Assembly: GCF_002149965.1 (NCBI RefSeq)
Contig: NZ_MSQB01000016.1
Coordinates: 1 to 64,000 of the forward strand
Direction of reading: 5' to 3'
Length of the DNA stretch: 64,000 nucleotides
DNA from: Novosphingobium panipatense
Lineage (GTDB): Bacteria > Pseudomonadota > Alphaproteobacteria > Sphingomonadales > Sphingomonadaceae
Below are positions 1 to 8,329 of the stretch, in pieces. Made by a program: the position numbers and the translations under genes. Below the pieces are notes generated by a model that was not told where the DNA came from, made no database searches, and worked only from the letters and a program-made list of their open reading frames with translations. Numbering within the stretch: the first letter of the stretch is position 1; the number at the start of each line of letters is the position of its first letter.

Positions 1-1
1 A

Positions 2-205
2 TGCGATACCGCCATCAGCGACACCTCCATCTACACGATCACCTGGAGCGATCCCACGGGCCGCCAGACCGTCGCCACCCACCATCGCGGTTGCCGCGTC
101 GGTAAAGGTCAGCGACTGGACGCGATCCTCGACGGTGTCCCCGCGCAGCTCGGAATCGAGGGGTGGGCAAGGCAGGTCACCCGCCCCGGAGCGACAAGGG
201 GCTGA
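2..205 (+). CDS. C-terminal end of an unidentified protein (5' truncated by window)
   Basis: An open frame runs from the window edge to a TGA at 203-205 and encodes 67 residues. It starts CDTAISDTSIYTITWSDPTG and contains a second cysteine in HRGCRVGKGQRLDAILDG, followed by GIEGWARQVT. The composition looks like a folded domain end rather than noise, and two cysteines spaced for a disulfide hint at an exported protein. I do not recognise the family. It converges with the DsbA-like gene on the other strand, with only 6 bp between the stops. Confidence 0.45.
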   Translation, partial: CDTAISDTSIYTITWSDPTGRQTVATHHRGCRVGKGQRLDAILDGVPAQLGIEGWARQVTRPGATRG

Positions 206-211
206 TTCCCG

Positions 212-865
212 TCAGGACGACTTGCGGACCATCGCCACGGCGTCTCCCAGCATCTCCGGCGTGGCCGCACCTGGCAGCAGATAGGAGCCGATCACAAGAG
301 CCGGTGTGCCGGAAAGATTCATCAGGTCGGCAAACCGTGCGGTTCGCGCCAGGGCGGCGTCGATATCGCCCTTGTGCGAAACGAGATCGGACTTGAGGCG
401 CTTTACGTCGACGCCGGCTCGCTGCGCGGCGAGCTGGATCGCCTGGGAATCGAGACGGCCGCTGGTCGCCATCAGCGCCTCATTGAACGCCGCATGCTTT
501 CCCTGATAGCGCGCTGCCAACGCCGATCGCGCCGCCTCTACGGAAGCCGCGCCAAAAATCGGCCAGTCGCGGTAGACGATCCGAACCTTGCGATCCTGCC
601 GCATCAACTGCTTCAGCGAGCCGTGGAGCTTGCGGCAATAGGGACATTGGTAATCGGAAAAGACGACGATGGTCACATCATATCCGGCCGGCGCGACGCT
701 CGGCATAGCCGGGTCGTTCTGCAGGGATTTGAGCATTCCCGCGCCGTCATTCGCCTGCGGCGCCTGCGCGGCGGCCGTGCCGATACCGAGGGACAGGGAT
801 GCCATGAACAGAGCCGGGGCCAGTACGCGCCCCCTAAAGCCATTGCTCCGCCCATTCATCATCAA
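212..865 (-). CDS. DsbA-family periplasmic thiol:disulfide protein
   Basis: This 217-residue protein has an N-terminal signal region (hydrophobic stretch about residues 14-34, ending AAAQA) and a thioredoxin-like core. VVFSDYQCPYCRKL carries the CPYC redox pair at Cys74 and Cys77. A cis-proline loop, SGTPALVIG, lies near residue 186, and the helical insertion of DsbA/DsbG/Com1-type proteins sits in between. The protein should act in the periplasm on disulfide formation or isomerisation; CPYC is a usual DsbA-class active site. The next gene, read divergently, is an exported c-type cytochrome, so a role in oxidative folding of envelope proteins fits but is not shown. The exact start within the initial MMM is unsettled. 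Confidence 0.85.
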   Translation of the reverse strand: MMMNGRSNGFRGRVLAPALFMASLSLGIGTAAAQAPQANDGAGMLKSLQNDPAMPSVAPAGYDVTIVVFSDYQCPYCRKLHGSLKQLMRQDRKVRIVYRDWPIFGAASVEAARSALAARYQGKHAAFNEALMATSGRLDSQAIQLAAQRAGVDVKRLKSDLVSHKGDIDAALARTARFADLMNLSGTPALVIGSYLLPGAATPEMLGDAVAMVRKSS

Positions 866-1072
866 ACATCCTCGTTAGCTTCCAGCGGCGCCCTAAAAGC
901 AGCTACGGCCACGGACCGCTACCCTAAAGTCCCGGATGGAACGACATTGAGCGAATCTCCAAAAACCATTCGCCGCATGGCAACAACAGCGGTTATCAAG
1001 CGCTTGGGAACAAGGCCGACGGGCAAAAATGGACGGCCTCCCGCTTGCAAGACAACTGCCAGGAGCAGCGAC

Positions 1073-1582
1073 ATGGCATCGAAGACCATCCTGACGACGA
1101 CTCTCACCGCTATCGCCCTCGCCGCCGCCATGACCGGCTGCAAGGGCTCCGAACCGGCCGCGACGACCACCGGCGCCTCGGGCGAACCGGTTTCGGTTTC
1201 CGAGACGATCGAGGCGCGCGAGGCCAATTTCAAGGCGATCGCCAAGGCCAACAAGGCCGCCAAGGAAGCGCTGGAGGACGACCAGCCGGACTTTGCGGTC
1301 GTGGGCGCTTCCGCCACCTCCATCCAGACCGATGCGGGCAAGATCCTCGACCTGTTCCCCAAGGGCAGCGGGAAGGAATCGGGCGAGAAGACCGAGGCCC
1401 TCCCCGCGATCTGGGACAAGCCCGCCGAATTCAAGACCGCGGCAGACAGGCTGGCCACCGCCGCCGGCAAGCTCAAGACCGCCGCCGACGCCAAGGATGC
1501 GGCAGCCGCGAAGCTGGCGATGGGTGAGATCGGCGGCGCCTGCAAGGGTTGCCACGAGAACTTCCGCGAGAAGAAGCAGTGA
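1073..1582 (+). CDS. cytochrome c' (probably lipid-anchored)
   Basis: This 169-residue protein has a hydrophobic signal ending AAAMTGC, where Cys23 could be lipidated (a weak lipobox). An alanine/lysine-rich four-helix body follows, and the single haem site CKGCH is at residues 157-161, nine residues from the end. That placement near the C-terminus is the hallmark of class II cytochrome c'. The start is set by AGGAG at 1061-1065, seven bases before the ATG; longer readings into the upstream region have no such signal. It is translationally coupled to the cytochrome b561 gene (GTGA overlap), so the two probably exchange electrons at the inner membrane. Cytochromes c' can bind NO or CO, but nothing here tests that. 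Confidence 0.88.
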   Translation: MASKTILTTTLTAIALAAAMTGCKGSEPAATTTGASGEPVSVSETIEAREANFKAIAKANKAAKEALEDDQPDFAVVGASATSIQTDAGKILDLFPKGSGKESGEKTEALPAIWDKPAEFKTAADRLATAAGKLKTAADAKDAAAAKLAMGEIGGACKGCHENFREKKQ

Positions 1583-2250
1583 GTTCCCGGCCGGGTGCGG
1601 AGACCGTCCGCACCCCTTTGTGGGACTGGCCGGTCCGCGTGATCCACTGGAGCTTCGCGGCGCTGATCCCGGCGCTCTGGTGGACAGCCGAGAACGGCGA
1701 AATGGGCTGGCACACCAGCATCGGCACGGTACTGATGCAACTGCTGGTGATCCGCGTGCTCTGGGGCTTCGTGGGAAGTTCTACCGCGCGGTTTTCAGGC
1801 TTCGTGCGCGGCCCCGGCGCGGTTCTGGAACATCTGCAATCAGGCGCTCATGAACCAACGGCCGGGCACAATCCGGCGGGTGGCTGGAGCGTGCTGGCGA
1901 TGCTGGGCCTCATGGCCTTGCAGGTTTTGCTGGGTCTTTTCTCCGGTGATCCCGACGACGGCACCACCGGGCCGCTCAACCACCTGGTGTCCTCGTCCAC
2001 GGCCAGCCGGATGACGGACCTGCACGGGATCGTGTTCTATCTGATCCTCGTGATGATCGTGCTGCACCTGGGCGCGATCCTCTATTACCGCGTCATCAAG
2101 CGCGAAAACCTGATCGCCCCGATGCTCACTGGCTCGCGCGCGATGCCTGCCGGTACGACCGGCATGGTCAAGGCTCCGGTCTGGCGGCTGATCGCCTGCG
2201 TGGTCGCGGCGTGGCTGGTCGGCTGGATAGTTTGGGTCGGAGCGGCCTGA
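1579..2250 (+). CDS. cytochrome b561-type membrane protein
   Basis: This 223-residue integral membrane protein begins near WDWPVRVIHWSF, the typical first helix of prokaryotic b561/Ni-Fe hydrogenase-type cytochrome b, where the histidine ligates haem. Further helices lie around residues 40-60, 95-115, 145-170 and 200-220. The segment LHGIVFYLILVMIVLHLGAI supplies the other haem histidines. The chosen start is the GTG at 1579, which overlaps the cytochrome c' stop as GTGA; an upstream in-frame ATG lies inside the c' gene and is unlikely. As a two-haem diheme b-type cytochrome it should pass electrons between the quinone pool and the coupled cytochrome c'. Confidence 0.85.
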   Translation: MSSRPGAETVRTPLWDWPVRVIHWSFAALIPALWWTAENGEMGWHTSIGTVLMQLLVIRVLWGFVGSSTARFSGFVRGPGAVLEHLQSGAHEPTAGHNPAGGWSVLAMLGLMALQVLLGLFSGDPDDGTTGPLNHLVSSSTASRMTDLHGIVFYLILVMIVLHLGAILYYRVIKRENLIAPMLTGSRAMPAGTTGMVKAPVWRLIACVVAAWLVGWIVWVGAA

Positions 2251-2258
2251 TACGGGAA

Positions 2259-2286
2259 CGGGGGCAGGCGCCGGCGCCCACCCCCG
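2259..2286. terminator. GC-rich hairpin between convergent genes
   Basis: CGGGGG at 2259-2264 pairs with CCCCCG at 2281-2286 around an inner GGCGCC-type palindrome. It lies between the convergent b561 and acyl-CoA dehydrogenase genes. There is no clear T-run, so termination is inferred from position and structure. Confidence 0.45.
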
Positions 2287-2311
2287 TCCATCGCGCGTCT
2301 GAAGCAGAGCT

Positions 2312-4102
2312 TCAGAACATGTCCACGTCCAGCGCCATCATCGAGGCCTTGCCCGACTTGATCGCCAGGAACGCGGCAGTCGCCTGCGGCAGCAGACGGT
2401 CGAAGAAGAACCGCGCGGTCCCGATCTTGGCGGTGTAGAACGCGGCGTCCTCGGTGCCTTCATCCAGCCTGGCCTTGGCGATCAGCGCCGCCTTGGCAAA
2501 GGTGTAGCCCATCGCGACAAGGCCAAGCAAGCGCAGGTAGTCGGTGGCCGCGGCGCCGGCTTCCTCGGGGTCCTTCATGCCCTTCTGGGCAATCGTGCCG
2601 GTGGAAAGCTGGAGCGCGCCGAAGGCCTTTTCCAGCCCTTCGATCATCTTGCCGAAGGTCTCGTCCGCCTTGTTCGCCTCGATGAAGTCCGAGACGGGGT
2701 GGAAGAACGACCGCAGATAGCGGCCGGCATGCGCGGGCATCTTGCGACCGACAAGGTCGAGCGCCTGGATGCCGTTGGTGCCTTCGTAGATCATGGCGAT
2801 GCGGGCATCGCGCACGAACTGTTCCACGCCGCTTTCGGCAATGTAGCCGTGGCCGCCGTAGACCTGCACGGCCAAGTTCGCGCTTTCATAACCGCAGTCG
2901 GTGAAGAGCGCCTTCACCACCGGGGTCATCAGCGCGATGAAGTCTTCCGCGCGGGCCTTCACGGCCGGATCGGTCGCGTGCTTTTCGGCATCGAGCGCGC
3001 GGCTGACCCAGGCGCCGACGGCGCGGCTGCCCTCGTTGTAGGCACGCGCGGTCATCAGCATGCGGCGCACGTCGGGGTGGACGATGATCGGATCGGCCGG
3101 CCCCTTGGGGTTCTTCACGCCCGAAAGCGAGCGGCCCTGCACGCGCTCCTTGGCGTACCACACGGCCGACTGATAGGCCGCTTCCCCCACGCCAAGGCCC
3201 TGAATGCCCACCGAAACGCGTTCGGTGTTCATCATCTTGAACATGGCTTCCATGCCCTTGTTCGCGGTGCCGACCAGCCAGCCGACCGAATCGTCGAAGT
3301 TGAGCTGGCACGTGGCCGAGGCCTTGAGGCCCATCTTGTGCTCGATCGCCGCCACCGAAACGCCGTTGGACGGGCCGGGCGTACCGTCTTCCTTGGGCAA
3401 ATACTTCGGCACCAGGAACAGGCTGATCCCCTTCACGCCTTCCGGCGCATCGGGAAGCCGCGCGAGGACGAGGTGGATGATGTTCTCGGTCAGGTCGTGC
3501 TCGCCCGCCGAAATGAAGATCTTCGCGCCGGAGATCTTGTAGCTGTCGTCACCCTGAGGGACGGCCTTGGTGCGCAGCATGCCAAGGTCGGTGCCGCAGT
3601 GCGGCTCGGTAAGGCACATCGTGCCCGACCAGGTGCCCTCTACCATCTTGGGCAAGTAGGCCTGCTTCAGCGCGTCGCTGGCATAGCCCTCGATCGCGGT
3701 GGTCGCGCCGTGGGTGAGGCCGGGATAGAGGCTGAACGACAGGTTGGAGGAGCAGATCATCTCCTCGGTCAGCTTGTTCAGCGCTTCGGGAAGACCCTGC
3801 CCGCCCCATTCGGGATCGGACGCCAGTGCGCACCAGCCGCCTTCGCGGAACATGTCGTAGGCTTCCTTGAAGCCCTTGGGGGTGCGGACGACGCCGTTTT
3901 CCAGCGTGCAGCCCTCGATGTCGCCGCTACGGTTCAGGGGCAGCAGGACTTCCTGCGCCACCTTGGCGGCCTCTTCCAGCACCGCGTCCACCAGATCGGG
4001 CGTGAATTCGGCCAGGGCTTCGAGATTGCCGAAGCCGTCATCGGTGTGGAGTTCGTGGAGCACGAACTTCATGTCGCGCAGGGGCGCTTCGTAGACTTGC
4101 AT
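2312..4102 (-). CDS. acyl-CoA dehydrogenase (FadE role, long C-terminal domain)
   Basis: This 596-residue flavoenzyme should carry out the first, alpha-beta dehydrogenation step of fatty-acid oxidation. The acyl-CoA dehydrogenase N-terminal and middle domains include MCLTEPHCGTDLG (substrate/FAD loop). The C-terminal helical domain has QVYGGHGYIAESGVEQFVRD and MIYEGTNGIQALDLVGRK, where the glutamate of YEGT is the expected catalytic base. About 120 extra residues at the C-terminus match the extension of the roughly 600-residue bacterial subgroup. GAGGAGAG sits just before the ATG. It is the last gene of the thiolase/FadN/dehydrogenase run, 69 bp after the FadN-like gene. Chain-length preference cannot be read from sequence. 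Confidence 0.93.
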   Translation of the reverse strand: MQVYEAPLRDMKFVLHELHTDDGFGNLEALAEFTPDLVDAVLEEAAKVAQEVLLPLNRSGDIEGCTLENGVVRTPKGFKEAYDMFREGGWCALASDPEWGGQGLPEALNKLTEEMICSSNLSFSLYPGLTHGATTAIEGYASDALKQAYLPKMVEGTWSGTMCLTEPHCGTDLGMLRTKAVPQGDDSYKISGAKIFISAGEHDLTENIIHLVLARLPDAPEGVKGISLFLVPKYLPKEDGTPGPSNGVSVAAIEHKMGLKASATCQLNFDDSVGWLVGTANKGMEAMFKMMNTERVSVGIQGLGVGEAAYQSAVWYAKERVQGRSLSGVKNPKGPADPIIVHPDVRRMLMTARAYNEGSRAVGAWVSRALDAEKHATDPAVKARAEDFIALMTPVVKALFTDCGYESANLAVQVYGGHGYIAESGVEQFVRDARIAMIYEGTNGIQALDLVGRKMPAHAGRYLRSFFHPVSDFIEANKADETFGKMIEGLEKAFGALQLSTGTIAQKGMKDPEEAGAAATDYLRLLGLVAMGYTFAKAALIAKARLDEGTEDAAFYTAKIGTARFFFDRLLPQATAAFLAIKSGKASMMALDVDMF

Positions 4103-4171
4103 GTCACTCTCCTCGCGCGCGCCGCCGGATCACCGACGGGCGCGCATTCATACTTTATCAGTTACGCAACA

Positions 4172-6502
4172 TCAGTTCCGCAGGGGCTTGCCGGTTTCGA
4201 GCATGTGCTCGACGCGGGCGACCGAGCGGCCATCGCGCAGGCGGCCCATGAAGGCATCGCGTTCCAGCTTGAGCAGTTCGCCCTCGCTCACCGTGTCGAC
4301 GAGGTCGAACTCGTCGCCGCCGGTCAGCACATCGGCCAGCACGCCGGAGACAACCACGTCGTAGTCGGTCGCCATGCCGCGCTTGTGGAAGCCCTCGACC
4401 GCAAGGCCAAGCGCGGTGCGGCCACCGGCGCCGGGCAGCTTGAACTCGGGCGCTTCGGGCGGGGTATAGCCTTCCACCAGCGACAGCGCCTTCTGCTTGG
4501 CGTCGTAGAGCAGACGATCGCGGTTCATCGAGATGCCGTCATCCCCCCGCAGAATCATCATCTCGCGCGCCTGCTGGGCAGACTTGGAGACTTGCGCGGT
4601 CGAGACCATCTCGAACACCTTGGCCACGGCCGGCATCGGACCCTTGGGCATGCCCGGAGCCTTGCGCCAGCGATCGATCATCTCGCCATTGCCGCCCCAG
4701 CCCGGAACGAGGCCGACGCCGCATTCCACAAGGCCGCAGTACAGTTCGGCATAGGCCTGGATCGCGTCGCAGTGCAGCAGGATCTCGCAGCCACCGCCCA
4801 GCGCCATGCCGGCAGGCGCGCCGACGACGGGGAACGGAGCATACTTCAGGCCCTTGTAGGCGAGCTGACCACCGGCAACGAGCTTCTCGATCTCACCCCA
4901 AGCCGCGATGTTCACTGCGAAGAGCGCGAGGCCGAGGTTGGCGCCTGCCGAGAAGGTATCGGCATCGTTGTAGACGACAAGCGCCTTGTACTGCGCCGCC
5001 ACCAGCGGGATGGCCTGCCCGATCAGCTTCATGACTTCGCCGTCGAGCGCGTTCATCTTGCCGGTGAATTCAAGGCAGACAACGCCGTCGCCAATGTCCC
5101 AGAGCGCCGCGGAGGCGTTCTTGAGGATCGGCTTGGACGATAGCTTCACGTCCGCAAGGCGCATCACGCCTTCGGGGCGAACGATGTCGCGGTATTCGCC
5201 GTCGAGGCCAAGGAACTGGCGCTTGCCGTTCTCGATCCGGTAGAACGTGCGGTCTCCCGCCACGGTCAGGATCTCCGGCACGGCCTTGCCTTCGGCGGCG
5301 AGGCGTTCGGCGAGGTACTTGGCGCCGAGCTTGTCGATCATCTCGAACGGGCCGGCCTTCCAGTTGTAGCCCAGCTTCATCGCATCATCGACGGCAACCA
5401 CGTCATCGGCGGCCGAGGGCACGAGGCTGGCGGCATAGGCCAGCGTGTCGCCCAGCACGGCCCATGCGTAGGCGCCGATGTCGCCCTTGCTTTCGACCAA
5501 TGCCTTGAGGTCGCCCTTGGCCGCCGCGCCGCGGGGGCCCTGTGCGGTCACGGTCGGACGGTATTCGCCGGTCTGGAGGTCGATGGTTTCCTTGCGGCGA
5601 CCGGCTTCCTTGTTGAGGCGGTAGAACCCGCCCTTGCCCTTGCGGCCGGTGTAGCCATCCCCGATCATCTTGTTGATCAGCGGAATGTCGCGGGCGATGC
5701 CGTGATAGAGGTCGCCTGCAGGCAGCGTCGAGGTGAGGCTGGCCTGCAAGTGCGGCATCAGGTCGATGCCGACCAGATCGACAAGGCCGAAGATGCCGGT
5801 CTTGGGCACGCCCATCGGCTTGCCGGCAATGGCGTCGGCCAGTTCGACAGTGATGCCCATGTCGAACGCAGCATTGAGGCCGAGCTGGATCCAGTAAGTG
5901 CCGATACGGTTGGCGATGAAGCCCGGCGTATCCTTGGCCTTGACCACCGTCTTGCCCAGCGAAATGTCGGCAAACTGCTCGACCTTGCCGGCAACGGCCG
6001 CGTCGGTCGCCGGACCGGTGACGATCTCCAGCAGGCGCATGTAGCGCGGCGGATTGAAGAAGTGCGTGATCAGGAAGTCGCGCTTGAACGCGTCCGAACG
6101 CCCTTCGACCAGATTGGCGAGTGGAATCGTCGAAGTGTTGGACGAGACGGCCGTGCCGTCACGTTTCACCGCTTCCAGCTTGGCGTAGAGGCCCTGCTTG
6201 ATGTCCAGACGCTCGATCACCGCCTCGATCACCCAGTCGCACTCGGCGATTTTGTCGAGATGGTCTTCGATATTGCCGGTCTCGACCAGCTTGGCGGCCG
6301 ACTTGCTCATGAACGGCGCAGGCTCGGTCTTGAGCATCTTCGCCACGGCGCCCTCGGCAACCGCGTTGCGATTTGCACCTTCCTTAGGAACGATGTCGAG
6401 CAGCAGCACCGGCACGCCGGCATTGGCGACCTGAGCGGCGATCCCGGCACCCATGGTGCCGGCGCCGATCACGCAGACTTTTTTGATCGTGTTGTCGCTC
6501 AT
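4172..6502 (-). CDS. FadN-type 3-hydroxyacyl-CoA dehydrogenase / enoyl-CoA hydratase
   Basis: This 776-residue bifunctional beta-oxidation enzyme opens with a Rossmann motif, VIGAGTMGAG (Gly13, Gly15, Gly18), for NAD. The 3-hydroxyacyl-CoA dehydrogenase signature THFFNPPRYMRLLEIV follows. The second half is a crotonase domain with GGGCEILLHCDAIQ and GLVECGVGLVPGWGG, which keeps both expected glutamates. Dehydrogenase first, hydratase second is the order of Bacillus FadN, the reverse of E. coli FadB/FadJ. The ATG at 6502 overlaps the thiolase stop as ATGA, so the two are translationally coupled; an upstream in-frame ATG inside the thiolase gene is rejected. Confidence 0.92.
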   Translation of the reverse strand: MSDNTIKKVCVIGAGTMGAGIAAQVANAGVPVLLLDIVPKEGANRNAVAEGAVAKMLKTEPAPFMSKSAAKLVETGNIEDHLDKIAECDWVIEAVIERLDIKQGLYAKLEAVKRDGTAVSSNTSTIPLANLVEGRSDAFKRDFLITHFFNPPRYMRLLEIVTGPATDAAVAGKVEQFADISLGKTVVKAKDTPGFIANRIGTYWIQLGLNAAFDMGITVELADAIAGKPMGVPKTGIFGLVDLVGIDLMPHLQASLTSTLPAGDLYHGIARDIPLINKMIGDGYTGRKGKGGFYRLNKEAGRRKETIDLQTGEYRPTVTAQGPRGAAAKGDLKALVESKGDIGAYAWAVLGDTLAYAASLVPSAADDVVAVDDAMKLGYNWKAGPFEMIDKLGAKYLAERLAAEGKAVPEILTVAGDRTFYRIENGKRQFLGLDGEYRDIVRPEGVMRLADVKLSSKPILKNASAALWDIGDGVVCLEFTGKMNALDGEVMKLIGQAIPLVAAQYKALVVYNDADTFSAGANLGLALFAVNIAAWGEIEKLVAGGQLAYKGLKYAPFPVVGAPAGMALGGGCEILLHCDAIQAYAELYCGLVECGVGLVPGWGGNGEMIDRWRKAPGMPKGPMPAVAKVFEMVSTAQVSKSAQQAREMMILRGDDGISMNRDRLLYDAKQKALSLVEGYTPPEAPEFKLPGAGGRTALGLAVEGFHKRGMATDYDVVVSGVLADVLTGGDEFDLVDTVSEGELLKLERDAFMGRLRDGRSVARVEHMLETGKPLRN

Positions 6503-7635
6503 TCCACCGACTCCAGGATCGTGGCGATGCCCTGACCGCCGCCGATGCACTGGCTGGCGAGCGCATACTTGCCGCCTTCACGCTTCAGCAGCGAGGCCGC
6601 CTTGCCAACTATGCGCGCACCGGTTGCGCCCAGCGGGTGGCCGATGGCGATCGCGCCGCCGTCGATGTTCACCTTGGCAGTGTCGAGGCCGAGATCCTTG
6701 ATGCAGGCCAGCGCTTGGCTGGCGAAGGCTTCGTTCAGTTCGACCACGTCGAGGTCGCCCGCCGAGATACCGGCACGCTCAAGCGCCTTCTGGCTGGAAA
6801 GGATCGGGCCAAGGCCCATGGTTTCCGGCGCACAGCCCGAAATCGCCACCGACTTGATGCGGGCGAGGATCGGCAAGCCGTGGGCGCGGGCATAGTCCTC
6901 GGTGGTGACGAGCACGGCGCTGGCGCCATCGGTCAGCGGCGAGGACGTACCGGCGGTCACCGAACCGGAGGCATCGAACGCGGGCTTCAGGCCGGCAAGG
7001 CCCTCTGCGGTGGTTTCGCCGCGGATGGTGCCGTCTTCGCTGACGAGGCCGGTCTTGGTCTGGATCGGCACGATCTCGTCGGTGAGCTTGCCGGCGTCAC
7101 GCGCGGCTGCGGCCTTCTGCTGGCTGGAGACGGCGAGCGCTTCCTGATCGGCGCGCGAAATCTGGTACTTGGTGGCGACGTTCTCGGCCGTCTCGCCCAT
7201 CGACATGTAGGCCGCGCTCTTCGCCGCCAGCGCCGGGTTGGGCAGCGGGTTGAAGCCCATCATCGGCACCCGGCTCATCGATTCGACGCCCGCGCAGACG
7301 AAGACTTCGCCCGCGCCGATGGCGATCTGGCCCATGGCATAGTGGATCGAGCTCATCGAGGAGCCACAGAAACGGTTCACGGTCATGCCGCCGACCGAGA
7401 TCGGCAGGTCCGCCAGCAGGCCGACGAGGCGAGCGATGTTGAAGCCCTGCTCGCCTTCCGGGAAGGCGCAGCCGACGACGACGTCTTCGATATCGGCAGC
7501 TTCCACGCCGGTCTTGGTGATGAGCCCGCGAATCACTTGCGCGGCCAGATCGTCGGGGCGGACCCGCGCCAGCGCGCCCTTGTTGGCCAAGTGGAAGGGC
7601 GAGCGGGCATAACCCGCGATCACGACACTTTGCAT
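6499..7635 (-). CDS. fadA: acetyl-CoA C-acyltransferase (3-ketoacyl-CoA thiolase)
   Basis: This 378-residue thiolase closes the beta-oxidation cycle by cleaving 3-ketoacyl-CoA with CoA. The nucleophilic Cys90 is in NRFCGSSM. VELNEAFASQ, GGAIAIGHPLGATGARI (catalytic His) and the C-terminal CIGGGQGIA (second Cys) are all present. GGAGAGAG lies a few bases upstream of the ATG. It is the first gene of a three-gene operon with the FadN-like enzyme and the acyl-CoA dehydrogenase. The run is divergent from a lipid-uptake/activation set starting at 7824, with about 190 bp of AT-richer promoter DNA between them. Confidence 0.93.
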   Translation of the reverse strand: MQSVVIAGYARSPFHLANKGALARVRPDDLAAQVIRGLITKTGVEAADIEDVVVGCAFPEGEQGFNIARLVGLLADLPISVGGMTVNRFCGSSMSSIHYAMGQIAIGAGEVFVCAGVESMSRVPMMGFNPLPNPALAAKSAAYMSMGETAENVATKYQISRADQEALAVSSQQKAAAARDAGKLTDEIVPIQTKTGLVSEDGTIRGETTAEGLAGLKPAFDASGSVTAGTSSPLTDGASAVLVTTEDYARAHGLPILARIKSVAISGCAPETMGLGPILSSQKALERAGISAGDLDVVELNEAFASQALACIKDLGLDTAKVNIDGGAIAIGHPLGATGARIVGKAASLLKREGGKYALASQCIGGGQGIATILESVE

Positions 7636-7823
7636 GCACTCTCTCCGTGGTCCGACGCGCCAGAGGCTCTTCCAGAGGCTGCGTCGTCTTCTTCCCTAAG
7701 GGTGCAATTCTTTCCCTATACGTCAAGCAAATTTTGGGTTACGACAAATCAACATCCCAGCGTAAGGGCCCCGCCCTTGCGGTGAGAAGATGTCCGATTG
7801 GAGAGACGATGGAGAGGTCGCTC

Positions 7824-8270
7824 ATGAGAAATTGGAAACCCGTGGGACTGGCGATGGTTGCCGGCGCCCTGTCGCTCATTCCCTTGGCAAATCCGTCATT
7901 CGCAGCCGGAAACGATTCCGTTCTGGGCAAGTGGCGCACGCCTTCCAAGCACGGCGTTGTCGAACTCAGCCGCTGCGGCGAATCGGTCTGCGGCAGGCTC
8001 GTCGATTCGGACGGCATCAAGGCCAATCCCGACCTTCGCGACGTGAACAACAAGGACACCGCGCAGCGTGGCCGCAAGATCAAGGGTCTGCAAATTGTCG
8101 GCGGATTCAAGGCCAAGGGGAACGAATGGGTCGAAGGACAGATCTACAATCCTGAGGACGGCGGCACCTACAAGGCGACGATAACGCCTTCGGGCGCCAA
8201 CAGCCTCAAGCTCAAGGGCTGCATCGTCTGGCCCTTGTGCAAGACCCAGACCTGGACGCGCATCCCCTGA
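7824..8270 (+). CDS. DUF2147 exported protein
   Basis: This 148-residue protein has a Sec signal (residues 1-24, ending SFA-A) and a DUF2147 domain: VLGKWRTPSKHGVVELSRCGESVCGRLV near the front and KLKGCIVWPLCKTQTWTRI at the end. The four cysteines could pair in the periplasm. An ATG at 7809 is also in frame, but GGAGAGG at 7811-7817 is six bases before the ATG at 7824, which decides the start. DUF2147 has no established function. It stands directly upstream of a FadL-type porin and an acyl-CoA synthetase, which suggests a lipid-linked envelope role, by context only. Confidence 0.85.
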   Translation: MRNWKPVGLAMVAGALSLIPLANPSFAAGNDSVLGKWRTPSKHGVVELSRCGESVCGRLVDSDGIKANPDLRDVNNKDTAQRGRKIKGLQIVGGFKAKGNEWVEGQIYNPEDGGTYKATITPSGANSLKLKGCIVWPLCKTQTWTRIP

Positions 8271-8329
8271 GGCGCGCCGGGAAGACTACAAAGGTTCAGG
8301 GCATAAGAGAATTAAGGGAGTTCAAGGAT

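Noticed and set aside
2699..5143. 814-codon plus-strand frame
   Set aside because: Antisense to the acyl-CoA dehydrogenase and FadN-like genes, His/Arg-rich composition without family motifs.
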